Below, piece by piece: positions 1-11,405 of a stretch of 64,000 bases of DNA. A model generated the notes under the pieces. That model did no database searches, was not told the origin of the DNA, and worked only from the letters and a program-made list of their open reading frames with translations. A program made the position numbers and the translations under genes. Origin of the DNA: Myotis daubentonii (Eukaryota > Chordata > Mammalia > Chiroptera > Vespertilionidae); the NCBI RefSeq assembly GCF_963259705.1, contig NC_081847.1, positions 94,842,671-94,906,670 on the forward strand, written 5' to 3'. Each line of letters begins with the position of its first letter. Positions within the stretch are counted from its first letter, which is position 1.

Positions 1-61
1 ATCACAGCTGTGAAGGGCTCATCAGACAGCAGCAGATGCAACCCCCACACCCCTCCCCACA

Positions 62-903
62 GGCCGACTGCCCGCCCACCCAGGACATCCCCTCCCATGG
101 GCACTGTCCGCAGGCCGCCCGCCCAGGACATCCCCCTCCCATGGGCACTGTCCGCAGGCCCAGCCGCCCAGGACATCCCCCTCCCATGGGCACTGTCCGC
201 AGGCCGCCCGCCCAGGACATCCCCTCCCATGGGCACTGTCCGCAGGCCGCCCACCCAGGACATCCCCTCCCATGGGCTCTGTCCGCAGGCCGCCCACCCA
301 GGACATCCCCCTCCCATGGGCACTGTCCGCAGGCCCAGCCGCCCAGGACATCCCCTCCCATGGGCACTGTCCGCAGGCCGCCCACCCAGGACATCCCCTC
401 CCATGGGCTCTGTCCGCAGGCCCGCCCAGGACATCCCCTCCCATGGGCTCTGTCCGCAGGCCCGCCCAGGACATCCCCTCCCATGGGCTCTGTCCGCAGG
501 CCGCCCACCCAGGACATCCCCTCCCATGGGCACTGTCCGCAGGCCGCCCACCCAGGACATCCCCTCCCATGGGCTCTGTCCGCAGGCCGCCCACCCAGGA
601 CATCCCCTCCCATGGGCTCTGTCCGCAGGCCGCCCACCCAGGACATCCCCTCCCATGGGCTCTGTCCGCAGGCCGCCCGCCCAGGACATCCCCTCCCATG
701 GGCACTGTCCGCAGGCCGCCCGCCCAGGACATCTCCCTCCCATGGGCACTGTCCGCAGGCCCAGCCGCCCAGGACATCTCCCTCCCATGGGCACTGTCCG
801 CAGGCCTGGCCACCCAGGACATCTCCCTCCCATGGGCACTGTCCGCAGGCCTGGCCACCCAGGACATCTCCCTCCCATGGGCTCTGTCCGCAGGCCCGCC
901 CAG
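62..903. repeat. Minisatellite, ~43-bp unit, about 20 copies
   Basis: About 20 head-to-tail copies of a C-rich unit of roughly 43 bp (variants of 38-45 bp). Each copy contains CCAGGACATCCCCTCCCATG, then GGGCACTG or GGGCTCTG, then TCCGCAGG. Length variants come from CCGCCCACC versus CCGCCC and from an extra C in the CCCCTCCC block. The last four or so copies carry CATCTCCCTCCC and GGCCTGGCCACC, so variants are clustered along the array. Long open frames on both strands here are a by-product of the repeat, not genes. Confidence 0.97.
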
Positions 904-1442
904 CGGCTGGAATTTCTGCCTGTAAATTCCTTGCCAGTGGATCTCGGGGAGCCTGAGCAAAATGCAAAGACGGAAAAAAACGCCTCCTCGCTGCCAGCCT
1001 CCTCCTTTGTTTGTCTGTGTCCTTCGTCCCCTCAAGGTCAAAACCCCTCCCCTCCCCGCCCTCTCTCTCCCTTCACCCCCTCCTCCCACGCACAGGGGCA
1101 CCATCCCTCTTTCCTGCTGAAATGACCCAGCTCCTCAGACATGCACCTTCTCTAAAAGCCAAAGAGATGGCGACCTCATGGATGCTGCTGCCCTGGTGAC
1201 CAGAGTGGCCAGAGACCCTCATTGGCCCCCCCCTTCCCCGCCCGTCTCCTCCCTTCTCTGTGCTCAGTCACTGGGCCTGGGGAGGGGAGGTGAACAAACC
1301 TTCACAATATAAGCCTCGTGTTGCTGGGGACAGAGGGCCCTGCATGAAGCCCCCAAAATTCTATCTGGAACCTGCCCCTTCCCTGTCTGAGCTGCACCCG
1401 GAACCTGGAACTGGCCACTGTGCCCAGGAACAGGGCACTAGA
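904..1442. other. Unique pyrimidine-rich spacer, no gene seen
   Basis: Non-repetitive DNA between two minisatellites. The + strand is strongly C/T-rich at about 990-1110 and again at 1225-1260. I see no supported exon, promoter or RNA gene. Confidence 0.6.
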
Positions 1443-2724
1443 CGTGGTGGAGATTGGCACTGGTGAGGTGGAGATCAGCACTGGTGAGGTGGAGGTCGGC
1501 ACTGGCGAGGTGGAGGTCGGCACTGGCGTGGTGGAGGTCGGCACTGGCGAGGTGGAGGTCGGCACTGGCGAGGTGGAGGCCGGCACTGGCGAGGTGGAGG
1601 TCGGCACTAGGTGTGGTGGAGGTCGGCACTGGTGTGGTGGAGGTCGGCACTAGGTGTGGTGGAGATCGGCACTGGCGAGGTGGAGGTCGGCACTGGCGAG
1701 GTGGAGGCCGGCACTGGCGAGGTGGAGGTCGGCACTAGGTGTGGTGGAGATCGGCACTGGCGAGGTGGAGGTCGGCACTGGCGAGGTGGAGGTCGGCACT
1801 AGGTGTGGTGGAGGTCGGCACTGGTGTGGTGGAGGTCGGCACTGGTGTGGTGGAGGTCGGCACTGGCGAGGTGGAGATCGGCACTGGCGAGGTGGAGATC
1901 GGCACTGGCGAGGTGGAGGTCGGCACTGGCGTGGTGGAGGTCGGCACTGGCGAGGTGGAGATCGGCACTGGTGTGGTGGAGGTCGGCACTGGCGTGGTGG
2001 AGGTCGGCACTGGTGTGGTGGAGGTCGGCACTGGCGAGGTGGAGGTCGGCACTGGCGAGGTGGAGATCGGCACTGGTGTGGTGGAGGTCGGCACTGGCGA
2101 GGTGGAGGTCGGCACTGGCGTGGTGGAGGTCGGCACTGGCGAGGTGGAGGTCGGCACTGGTGTGGTGGAGGTCGGCACTGGCGAGGTGGAGGTCGGCACT
2201 GGCGTGGTGGAGGTCGGCACTGGCGAGGTGGAGATCGGCACTGGCGAGGTGGAGATCAGCACTGGCGAGGTGGAGGTCGGCACTGGCGTGGTGGAGGTCG
2301 GCACTGGCGAGGTGGAGATCGGCACTGGTGTGGTGGAGGTCGGCACTGGCGTGGTGGAGGTCGGCACTGGTGTGGTGGAGGTCGGCACTGGCGAGGTGGA
2401 GGTCGGCACTGGCAAGGTGGAGATCGGCACTGGTGTGGTGGAGGTCGGCACTGGCGAGGTGGAGGTCGGCACTGGCATGGTGGAGGTCGGCACTGGCGAG
2501 GTGGAGATCGGCACTGGTGTGGTGGAGGTCGGCACTGGCGAGGTGGAGGTCGGCACTGGCGTGGTGGAGGTCGGCACTGGCGAGGTGGAGGCCGGCACTG
2601 GTGCGGTGGAGGTCGGCACTGGCGTGGTGGAGATCGGCACTGGTGTGGTGGAGGTCGGCACTGGTGTGGTGGAGGTCGGCACTGGCGAGGTGGAGGTCGG
2701 CACTGGCGTGGTGATCAGCACTGG
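1443..2724. repeat. Minisatellite, 21-bp unit, about 60 copies
   Basis: About 60 copies of a 21-bp unit built on GAGGTCGGCACTGGC plus a GAGGTG or GTGGTG hexamer. The unit is 3x7 and carries no stop in most frames, so frames over 300 codons appear on both strands (heptads such as GEVEVGT or PVPTSTS). A variant with CACTAGG, which places a TAG stop in one frame, occurs only near 1607, 1649, 1737 and 1799. There is no start context, splice signal or flanking exon, so this is non-coding satellite DNA. Confidence 0.97.
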
Positions 2725-2812
2725 CCCTCCCCCTACTCCCATCCTCTGCCCCAGCCCAGTGGATGGAATACCACAAAGCAGTTTTCCCAAATCACTTTTA
2801 GTTCTTAGACCA

Positions 2813-2861
2813 CTCCCCTCCCTCTCCTCCCTCCCTTCCCTCCCCTCCCTCCCCTCCCCCT
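2813..2861. repeat. Low-complexity CCCT/CTCC tract
   Basis: Pure pyrimidine run of about 48 bp made of CCCTCC and CTTCCC units. It lies just downstream of the 21-bp minisatellite. Confidence 0.9.
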
Positions 2862-5800
2862 AGAATACCCCATCACTGTGGGCCCTTCCAGAATCGCAGG
2901 GCGCGTTACCTGCCGCCTCAGTCAGACCGTGAGGCTCCGTAAAGGGAAGAGGAGGGAGAGAAGCGCTGGTCCGTGAGCGGACGTCCAGCCAGAGGCAGCA
3001 CAGGTGCGAGTGGGGGTGGGGAGGACCCGCCCTCCATGTGCGCCGGTCACCTTCAGGCTGCACTGTGTGCAGGTGGCGGCTGCAGTGCCCGGACTGTGAC
3101 ACAGAAACACGGGCAATAGCAGCCTCTGAGTGGAGTGCCCAGCAGCCCCTCAGGGACGCTCAGGTCTCCTCTTTCACTGCTGCTCTGTTTGCGGAGACAC
3201 CCACAGTCCTGCCGGGAGTTCATCTCACCTTGGACATCCCACCTGTGTCCCAGGCTGGGGGCACCTGAGCACAGGTCTGTCCTATAGGTTCTAGGCTCAC
3301 AGCCTTCTCAGCGCATCCAGCAAGCATGGCTCTGCAGGAATTAGAGGAGGAGAGAGAGGCAAAGAGCCGGGGCGGGGGGGGGGGGGGGGCGCACCTCCAA
3401 CACAGAGAGAGCGTCAAACACAGGCAGTTGAGGTCACATGTTGACTTCATTTTAGCCGGTGGGGGAGGGGGGGGCTGGAGGAGGGGCCGCCTCTGAGCTC
3501 GGGCCAGGGCAGACCAAGCCCCCGCCTCTGCAGCTGACCGGGAGTTTCCGACAAGGTCACGTCTCTGTCCAGTCTCCCCAGGGCATCCAACCCTCAAAGC
3601 TCTCGTGTGTGTGTCTGTCTTTCCCCCCAGAGACTCCAAGACCCGTTTATCACCCAAGACTTGCTTTGTTTTCAAAACCACGCCTGCCTCGGCGAACACG
3701 TCTTTCCTGGGAGCCGGAGTCAGCGTCTAAGGCCCCGTGAGTGACTAATGGTGAGTCACCCAGCCTGTGGCTCGGTACAGTAGTTTATATTTATGTAAGC
3801 GCTTAAAATTCAACTCGGAGCCACGGCCACAGCAGGGGAGAACAATTAGTAAATTCATTAATCGTGCGTTTGTGTGCTCTTTTAGTCTCCAGGCTCATTA
3901 TTTGTTGAAATTATTTTGCCTCTATCAGAAGCGGCGCCACGTGGAAATGTTTCCGCGCAGGTTTCCGCGTGAAGCGGAGCCTGGGACGTTCACACTCAAT
4001 TCTGAGCCGCCAGCGGCACCGGCTCCCGCCCGGCACGCAGTGGGGCCTGAGCTGAGGCGGCTCAGCCACCTGCTGGGGGAGCATCGCGGACGAGGGGTCC
4101 TGGCCGCGCCGCCCAACCCTTCTCTCTGACGGGGACAACGGTCATCTTCCCAACTTCCATTAGTTAGCGCCTGACTGTTAACTAATAGAGGCTTGACTTG
4201 CAACTGATAAAGGCGCCGGCCCAGATGGCGAAGCAGATGAGACCTGTGCTCGCCTCCTCCACGACCACATCAAATCACCGCCGAGTCGGGGAGCAGTCAC
4301 CCCGAGAGCCATCTGCAGACCAGCGAGCAGGAGCCTCATCCCCGAGGCCACACAGACCACAGCAGCGAGCCACCCAATCAGCTCCGCGAGGGACACCCGG
4401 GGGGGAGGGAGGGGGGCTCTTGGCCAGCCCCAGGGCCACCAGGTAAATTCTGTCCCACGGAGTCACCGGGGTGCTGGCCAGTCAGGCGGAGGGCCAGCCC
4501 CACACGCCTTCCGGAAAAGGCGTGGAAAAGCCAGGCCCCGATCTCTCCAGCTGACCCACGAGCACCCAGCTCACAGCACCCGAGGTCCAGGCAGAATGAC
4601 GTCAGGAGGACGTAACGGAGGGCTTCAAGGGAAACCTTCATTTCCCAGGAAGTCCACAGCGACCCCACCCAGGACGCCTGAGACAGAGGCCAAGTCTAGG
4701 AAGAGGAGGAGGAGGGAGAGGGGGCGGTGGAGCATCCGAGCGGGCAGGCCCTGCAGGATGAGGCCAGCGGTGATGTCAGCGCCTGGAGGCGGCTCAGGAC
4801 CATCCCTCCCCGAGTCCCTCAGAGGCCCCTTCCATCCACGACGGGAGGCGAGACACGCAGGACGTGTGGGCGGTGATGGCCGTCCTCCCGCCACCAGCCG
4901 GTCCGAGGGGGCCTGGGCTCCTGCTCTGGGTAATTGAAAGCAGGCCCCGCCCGTCCACATCCTTCCTCCCGAGGAGGACCGTCACGAAACAGCCAGACAT
5001 GCGTGGGGAGAAGAGCAGGCGGACGGGCGCTCCAGGACAGGCCACGAGTCCCCACGCTGAGGAAGCCGCGCTGCAGCCTGGACATTCAAACCCGGGAAGG
5101 AGATTGCACCGCGGGAGCCGAGTCTCCACATCCCGTCGGGAGCCCGTGGGTCCCGGACGCGCCTTCAGCAAAGGCTGCTGAGGCGGAAATGAGCGGCTCA
5201 GAGAGGAAACGTCTCAGCGCCCAGAAGACACACGGCCTCCGCGTATCTGATCGGCGAGGCCGACAGGAGGAAGGCGAGGGCGTGGGCGAGGGTCGGAAGG
5301 ACGGTGCCCCTGCGGAAGGAGGTCACCTGGGTGTGGACAGGCTCAGGAGACCTCGCGGCAGCCCTGCCCACTGAGAGAACGCTCACGGAGCCGAGGAAAG
5401 GAAATGGTCACATCAGGCAAATGCTGGCCAAGGTCGAGTCCAAGGTCGAGTCCAAGCGCCGGGCCTGCCCAGGTGGCCCGGCTCCCCTGCTGCTCCTCCT
5501 GCCGCCCTCAGAGGCCCAGGAGTGTCCGGGGTCCCCTGGTCCCCAGGTTCCCAGGAGGGAGAGTCACGCAGTCGAAGCTCAAGCACCCGGGCTCACCTGT
5601 AGCCTGACTCGGTTTCCCTGGCAGCTGGGTCCCGAGCCCCACAGCTCCCAGAGCACCTCACTGTCCTCTCTGGGGAGCGATCTGCTTTCTTCTTAGCTCA
5701 GCGGCTGCTGTTTACCTGACGTGACAACTCCTCTCATTGGAACTGGTGTAGGGTTATCATTGGAAGTTCGCGTTTTTAAATAGTCATTACAAAACGACGA

Positions 5801-6483
5801 TGAAAAATAAAGGTCGTTTAAAACCAATAAATAAATACGCTCAGACGCTGACTGACGCTGTAAACCTGGCGCACCATATGTGGAGCCACAGCCTCACGCC
5901 ACGCGGCGCTGCAGCAGGAAGCGTCCTTTCCAAGCCACGCTGCCAGCTGCATGGCAAAGGCGAGGCTGGCTGTTACCGAGGGAGGTGGGCTCCTCTTCCA
6001 ATCCGCCCCCCGCCCCCCGAGTTCGCCGGCTCTGAGGGGAGCCAGCTGCCGCGGAGCCGCCCGCTCTGGTCCTGGCGCCCAGCTCCAGGTGTGCGGCCTG
6101 AAGGAGATTGATGACTGGGGCGGGCAGAGCCAGCCTCCTCCTCCAGGTACAGGGACAGGAAGGCAGCCCGTAGACCCAGCCAGCCTCCTCCTGGAGCCTC
6201 TTCCCGCCGCTGGGTCCTCAGGGGGAGGCGCCAGCCAGATGCTCAGGAGGAGAAGGAGATAAGGCCTCGCTGGGCTCCGGCCGAGCCTGGCACCGGCGAG
6301 GCACCCGGCCCCCTGATGCCATCACGGCAGCCTCCCTGGGAGGCCGGCACGGGAGGCCCCTTTCCAGAAGATGATGTGGAGGCCGGATGACAGACTGGAG
6401 CCCAGACAGTGTGGGTGCAGGCCCAGCGGGCTCCCCACTGCCCATGCGGCTTCCCTGGCACCGAGCACTGCAGCTCACCAAGC
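2862..6483. other. Unique GC-rich DNA, no gene supported
   Basis: About 3.6 kb of mostly unique sequence. It contains a poly-G run near 3375-3390, G-rich patches at 3462-3484 and 4398-4413, an AT-rich block at 3741-3960 (listed separately) and a local 12-bp doublet near 5432-5455. Open frames here are under 150 codons, overlap on opposite strands and show no recognisable domain. Confidence 0.55.
3741..3960. promoter_or_regulatory. Candidate conserved non-coding element (homeobox-site-like)
   Basis: AT-rich block inside GC-rich surroundings. It has clustered TAAT-type cores (ACAATTAGTAAATTCATTAA), a TGAGTCA AP-1-like site near 3753 and long TTTATATTTATGTAAG-type stretches. This composition resembles vertebrate developmental enhancers. 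Conservation was not tested, so the call is inference only. Confidence 0.25.
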
Positions 6484-6561
6484 AGCGTTCCCTCCCTCCT
6501 TCCCTCCCTCCCTCCCTCCCTTCCTTCCTTCCTTCCTTCCTTCCATCCTTCCGTCCTTCCA
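6484..6561. repeat. (TCCC)n/(TTCC)n microsatellite
   Basis: Tetranucleotide tract that shifts from CCTCCCTC to CCTTCCTT units. Overlapping frames of PSLPPSLP type are artefacts of it. Confidence 0.95.
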
Positions 6562-6813
6562 CAAATGGTCATGGGCGGACTCACATGCCCAAGGGCTTAG
6601 CAGTCAGTGAGTCAGATGAAGGTTCTTGCCTTCAAAGACACTAGTGATAAAGAGATGTCGGTGCCTCGTTCTAATGGCCAATGTGTGTCGGGTGAGGTTT
6701 GGACGAATGTGGGCCCAGCCTGCGTGAGAGCACTGTAGCCTCATCGCCAGCTCACACTCAGCTGTGTTCCCGCTGATGGTTTCCACTCCAAGTGTCAAAA
6801 AAGTTGAAGACTT

Positions 6814-7010
6814 GCCCGGCTGGGGTGGCTCCATGGTTGAGCGTCAACCTATGAACCAGGAGGTCAGGGTTCAATTCCTGGTCAGGGCACAGGCCTGGGT
6901 TGTGGGCTCCATCCCCGGTGGGGGGCGTGGAGGCAGCCGGTCCATGATTCTCTCTCATCATGGATGTTTCTCTCTCTCTCCATCTCCCTTCTGCTCTGAA
7001 ACGGATGAAA
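6814..7010 (+). mobile_element. VES-type SINE
   Basis: tRNA-derived bat SINE, sense orientation. The head has GTGGCTCCATGGTTGAGCG and a B-box-like GGTTCAATTCC, followed by GGGGGCGTGGAGGCAGCC, the ATTCTCTCTCATCATGG segment and a CTCTCTCTC tract. The tail is degraded (CTGAAACGGATGAAA), so this copy is fairly old and no target duplication is clear. Confidence 0.93.
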
Positions 7011-8125
7011 CCCAGGTTGTGTGGCTCCCTGGATGCACGGCCACCCTCCGCCCCACCTGGCGGGATGCTTCCTTCCGTGAGCCCACCAGCTCTGTCCACC
7101 TGTGAGTCTCACCGGCCCCTCACACCCCTCCACCCGGAAACGCACTCGCCAGCACCGGGCTCAGAAGCAGCCGCCTGTGACGCCCACGTCTCAGGTCCCG
7201 TGAGCCGCTCTGCAGAGGGACCACGGCCCAGACACGGTCCCGGCTGCACCCGCGGCTCGGATCCCGCCCACAGCCCCAGGCCGTGCACGTGGACAGGTCC
7301 CTCGGGCTCTGTCTCGGCTCCTTTTCTGCAACATGGAGGTGAGGGTGCCTTCTGCGTGGTGCCGGGCGATGAGGACTGAGTTCCTACACAACAGGGACCG
7401 GCTCAGTACAGACGTCAGGTGGGCTGTGCATCACACACGGATCTTTGCACACCTGTGCACACAGATGTGCACGTGTTCACACCTGTACACTCACCCGAGG
7501 CCCGTCTGTAAGACAGTTTTCTCCTGTGAGGAAAGCAAAACAAAACAAAAACCGTCGCGTGAAATGTTAGATGCCAAAGCGTTCGCAGGTCATGTTGTCT
7601 CTAACGACCCTGAGGTTTCGTTTAGTGGCCGTGACATCGTCTCAGTCAATACAGTGACGGTGTCTGAGCCGCTCCCGGGCGCAGTGCTGTGCCCGTCCCG
7701 TGGGGCCCTCGCTGGCAGCCTGGTCGCCCTCGAAGTGCCCGCTGGGAAGAAGCAGAACTGGCCTCTGCCAGGCGATGCCGCCTCAGAGCTCAGCAGCGCG
7801 TGCTCTGCCTGCGACCTGCCTTCGCGAAGGGCTGTCCTCCCGCGATAAGCGGCCGATCGTTTCCAGCTCCAGCTACTCTCCACCGGAGTGCAGATGCGTT
7901 CCACATCCGCCACGAGGGAGGCACGGGCATTTGTAGGGCCGGATGCAGGAAATGCAGAGGCCAGAGAGGGCGTGGACCCCTGGGCAGGACTGCGGTGCCT
8001 GAGGGGCTTCCTGTCCACGCCACACTCTCCTCAAGTAAACACCTGGCAGGGGAACTAATGCTCATGCCCAGGCCAGTGCCGGGCCTGCAGCCAGGAGCCA
8101 CCAGGGAGCCACTCAGCCCCCGCCC
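7011..8125. other. Unique GC-rich DNA, no gene supported
   Basis: No repeat family recognised apart from an imperfect CA/GT-rich stretch near 7425-7505 and a short AAAAC run near 7538. Overlapping short frames only. Confidence 0.5.
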
Positions 8126-8127
8126 GT

Positions 8128-8426
8128 GTCCACACACATACACACACATTCACACTCATACACTCACACACACACACACACACATACACATTCACACACA
8201 CACACATTCACACTCACACACACATTCACTCACACACACATGCACACACACATACACATTCACACACACATACACACACACATATACACACTCTCATACT
8301 CACACTCACACACACACATGCACACACTCACACACACATACACATTCACACACACATATACACACACACACTCATACACTCACACACACTCTCACACACA
8401 CACACGCACACATGCACACACACATG
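8128..8426. repeat. Compound (CA)n microsatellite
   Basis: About 300 bp of CACACA interspersed with CATACA, CATTCA and CACTCA. Histidine/threonine-rich frames here are artefacts. Confidence 0.97.
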
Positions 8427-9119
8427 ATTCGCTTCAGTGTCATCTCCTGGTCTACAGTTGAGACTCACAGTACCCTCTGTGGCTGCTGTGCTGCTATTTC
8501 CTGGCTGTCACTTGGAGGCCTCTGGCCCCCACAGATTTTAATTGAACGTTCCGGAGGGAGAAATTTCTAGCATTGAGTTTTGAACTTTCGCTTCAGATTG
8601 TGAGCAATTAAAATATGACTAACCACAGAGCACGCTTTTCTTTTTCTCCAAGCGTCACCCCCTACAGAGGGAATGGAGATCGAACGCCGTATCATCACTT
8701 TCCATGCTGCTTTGACTTAAGTGAGAGAAGTTTCTGGAAAGGCCTTTGGAAACTTTCTGACGGCCCTGCTGGTTTCTGTCTTGGGCACAGTTCCTAGTCT
8801 GTCTCCTCTCCAGCCCTCACATCCAGCCCCGGCTGTAACACAAAGCAGTGATCCCGGAGCGGGACCGACAGCCAGGCTCTGAGGACGCCTTTGAAGACGA
8901 TCCTAACAAACAGACAGAGGGCGCGATCCATCCGAGCCCAGCCCTGCCAGCAGCCCCACGTCTGTGCCCTGTGGGTGCCTCTCCCTTCCCCACAAATCCT
9001 TCCACATCCGGGGCTCCCAGCCCCCGGGGGGACCTGGCCCCGACCACACGGAGAACACAGAGCGCGTGCTGACGAGAGCCCGGCGGCCTCCCACATCTGA
9101 ACTGCACCCGGCAGCACCT
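8427..9119. other. Unique spacer between two CA microsatellites
   Basis: About 690 bp of unique DNA, AT-richer at 8530-8640. I see no gene or repeat family. Confidence 0.5.
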
Positions 9120-10025
9120 CTCACACACATACACACACTCACACACACTCACACACACACTCACACACACTCACACACACACTCACACACACACTCACAC
9201 ACACACACATACACACACATACACACACATACTCATATGTACACACACACACATACTCATATGTACACACACACACACATACACTCACACACACTCACAC
9301 ACACACACATAAACACACCCATACTCTCATACACACACACACACTCTCACACACACACTCTCACACACACATACACATACACACATACACACATACACAC
9401 ACATACACACACTCACACACACATACACATACACACACATACACACACTCACATTCACACACTCACACACACTCACACACACTCACACACACATACACAT
9501 ACACACACATACACACACACACATATACAAACACACACACACCCATACTCTCATACATACACACACACACTCACACACACAAATACAAATACACACACAC
9601 ACACCCATACTCTCATACACACTCTCACACACTCATACACACATACATACACACACACACATATACACACACATACACACACCCATACTCATACATACAC
9701 ACACACATACACACGCTCACACATACACACGCATACACACACGCATACACACACATACACACACTTGCACACTCACACATACACACTCATGCATGCACAC
9801 ACTCATACACACACATACACACATACACTCACACACGCGCACACACGCGCACACACTCACACACAGATACACACACTAATACACACACTCACACATACAC
9901 ACTCATGCATGCACACACTCATACACACACATACTCACATACACACATACACGCACACACACGCGCACACGCTCACACACACACACTCACACACACTAAT
10001 ACACACACTCACACATACACACTCA
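9120..10025. repeat. Long compound (CA)n microsatellite with higher-order structure
   Basis: About 900 bp of CACACA/CATACA/CACTCA variants. Larger blocks are themselves repeated: GCATGCACAC occurs at 9791 and 9907, and ACACACTAATACACACAC at 9871 and 9991, giving offsets of 116-120 bp. ACTCATATGTACAC is doubled near 9230-9265. Confidence 0.96.
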
Positions 10026-10120
10026 CTCCTTCAGGGAACCCCCTCCCAGGCAGGTAGTTTCTCTCCTTCCCCCCCACCCCCCACACTTGTCTAAACTCAC
10101 TTCCCCTCAGGGCTCAGGCA

Positions 10121-10335
10121 TTTTTTAAAGATAGGTGTTCGTTGATTTCAGAGAGGGGACAGGAGAGGGAGAGGCAAACATCGATGTAAGAGAGAAACAC
10201 AATCACGGCCTCCCACACGCACCCGGCCCGGGGATTAAGCCCACAACACGGGCACGTGCCCTGACCAGGAACCAACGTGGCGACCGTTCAGTGCACGGGT
10301 CGAGGCTCAACCCACTGAGCCACACCGGCCAGGGC
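10121..10335 (-). mobile_element. VES-type SINE (antisense)
   Basis: Reverse-oriented copy running from the tail (TTTTTTAAAG, GATTTCAGAGAGG) to the head (CACTGAGCCACACCGGCC). The B-box-like part is diverged, indicating an older copy. Confidence 0.92.
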
Positions 10336-11158
10336 GACCCCTGCACTGTCATTCTCCCTCTCCTCACCATCCCTCCCCCTGCAAATATCTGCCGGTACCC
10401 CTTGTCCTCGCACGCCTTCCTGCAAACCGCCACCGTCCCCATTGCGCACTCCCACCACTGGACGCGGAAGGAAGAGTCCCCGTTCTGCACCCCTTCTCGC
10501 CTCGTCCCCAAGCCGGCCCCCACCTTTGCATACCATCGATTCATCGCCTTGGTGGTGTGGTGAGGACTCGGGGGTCAGACAGAGGTCAGGAAGGCCTGGG
10601 CTTCAGGCAAGGACTTGGCTAGCAGAGGCCCTGTCGTCAACGAACACGAAAATTGAAGCTTAAAATGTAACTGCCCTCTTTGGGGGGGAAAGTAGCATGT
10701 TGTCAGTTTCCTGAGCCAAAACGAGCAGGGGGACGCCTAGGCCCAGAGGGGGCAGAAGGGCACAGCTCCGGGGGCAGTGTCCACGCCTGTCCTGCACGCT
10801 GACCCCACGGGGACGACACGAGCAGGGCGGAGACGCCGCCTCCCTGCAGGGAGCGAGGGCAGAGAAACCCGGACGCCCGGCTGCTGCTCCGGCTGGGGCC
10901 CGCGGGACTGCTCAGGTGCGGAGGAGAAATGAGGGCTCCACCTGCACGCGTGCCCCCCCCCCATCGCCCATCTCCCGGCCCGTCTCCCTCCTGTGCCTCC
11001 CGCCGGCCCCTCTCTTCCGTCAGGAGCGCAGGCGCCCTGTCCGCTGGAAGCATCAGCCGCCTCGCCCTCCCTGGCCGTGGTCTCGCCCTCTGCGGTGAGG
11101 CTCCCAAAGCCAGTGACAAAGCCGGGGCTGAAAGGAGGCCTCGTCCTAGTCGTCAGGA
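10336..11158. other. Unique GC-rich DNA, no gene supported
   Basis: GC-rich, partly CpG-rich stretch. CCCAGAGGGGGCAG at 10742-10755 vaguely resembles a CTCF core but the spacing is off. No exon structure seen. Confidence 0.5.
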
Positions 11159-11168
11159 GGTGAAAGGG

Positions 11169-11317
11169 GCCCGGCCGGCGTGGGTCAGTGGTGAGCGTCG
11201 ACCTGTGAACCAGGAGGTCACGGTGTGATTCCGGTCGGGGCACAGGCCCGGGTTGTGGGCTCCACCCCAGTGGGGGGCGTGCAGGAGGCAGCCGGTCCAT
11301 GATTCTCTCATCATGGA

Positions 11318-11359
<42 letters not shown>

Positions 11360-11395
11360 CCTCTCCTTTTCTCTCTGAAATCAATTTTTAAAAAA
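11169..11395 (+). mobile_element. VES-type SINE with target duplication
   Basis: Sense SINE: GTGGGTCAGTGGTGAGCGTC head, GGGGCACAGGCCCGGG, an expanded CT dinucleotide tract (11325-11357) and a TCTGAAATCAATTTTTAAA tail. Flanking direct repeats GGTGAAAGGG (11159-11168) and GGTAAAAGGG (11396-11405) are a near-perfect target site duplication. Confidence 0.96.
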
Positions 11396-11405
11396 GGTAA
11401 AAGGG

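Noticed and set aside
2..1125. Proline/arginine-rich and glycine-rich frames over the first kilobase
   Set aside because: Products of the ~43-bp minisatellite; frames exist on both strands and end where the array ends.
8964..10094. 376-codon histidine/threonine-rich frame
   Set aside because: It is a translation of CA dinucleotide repeats.
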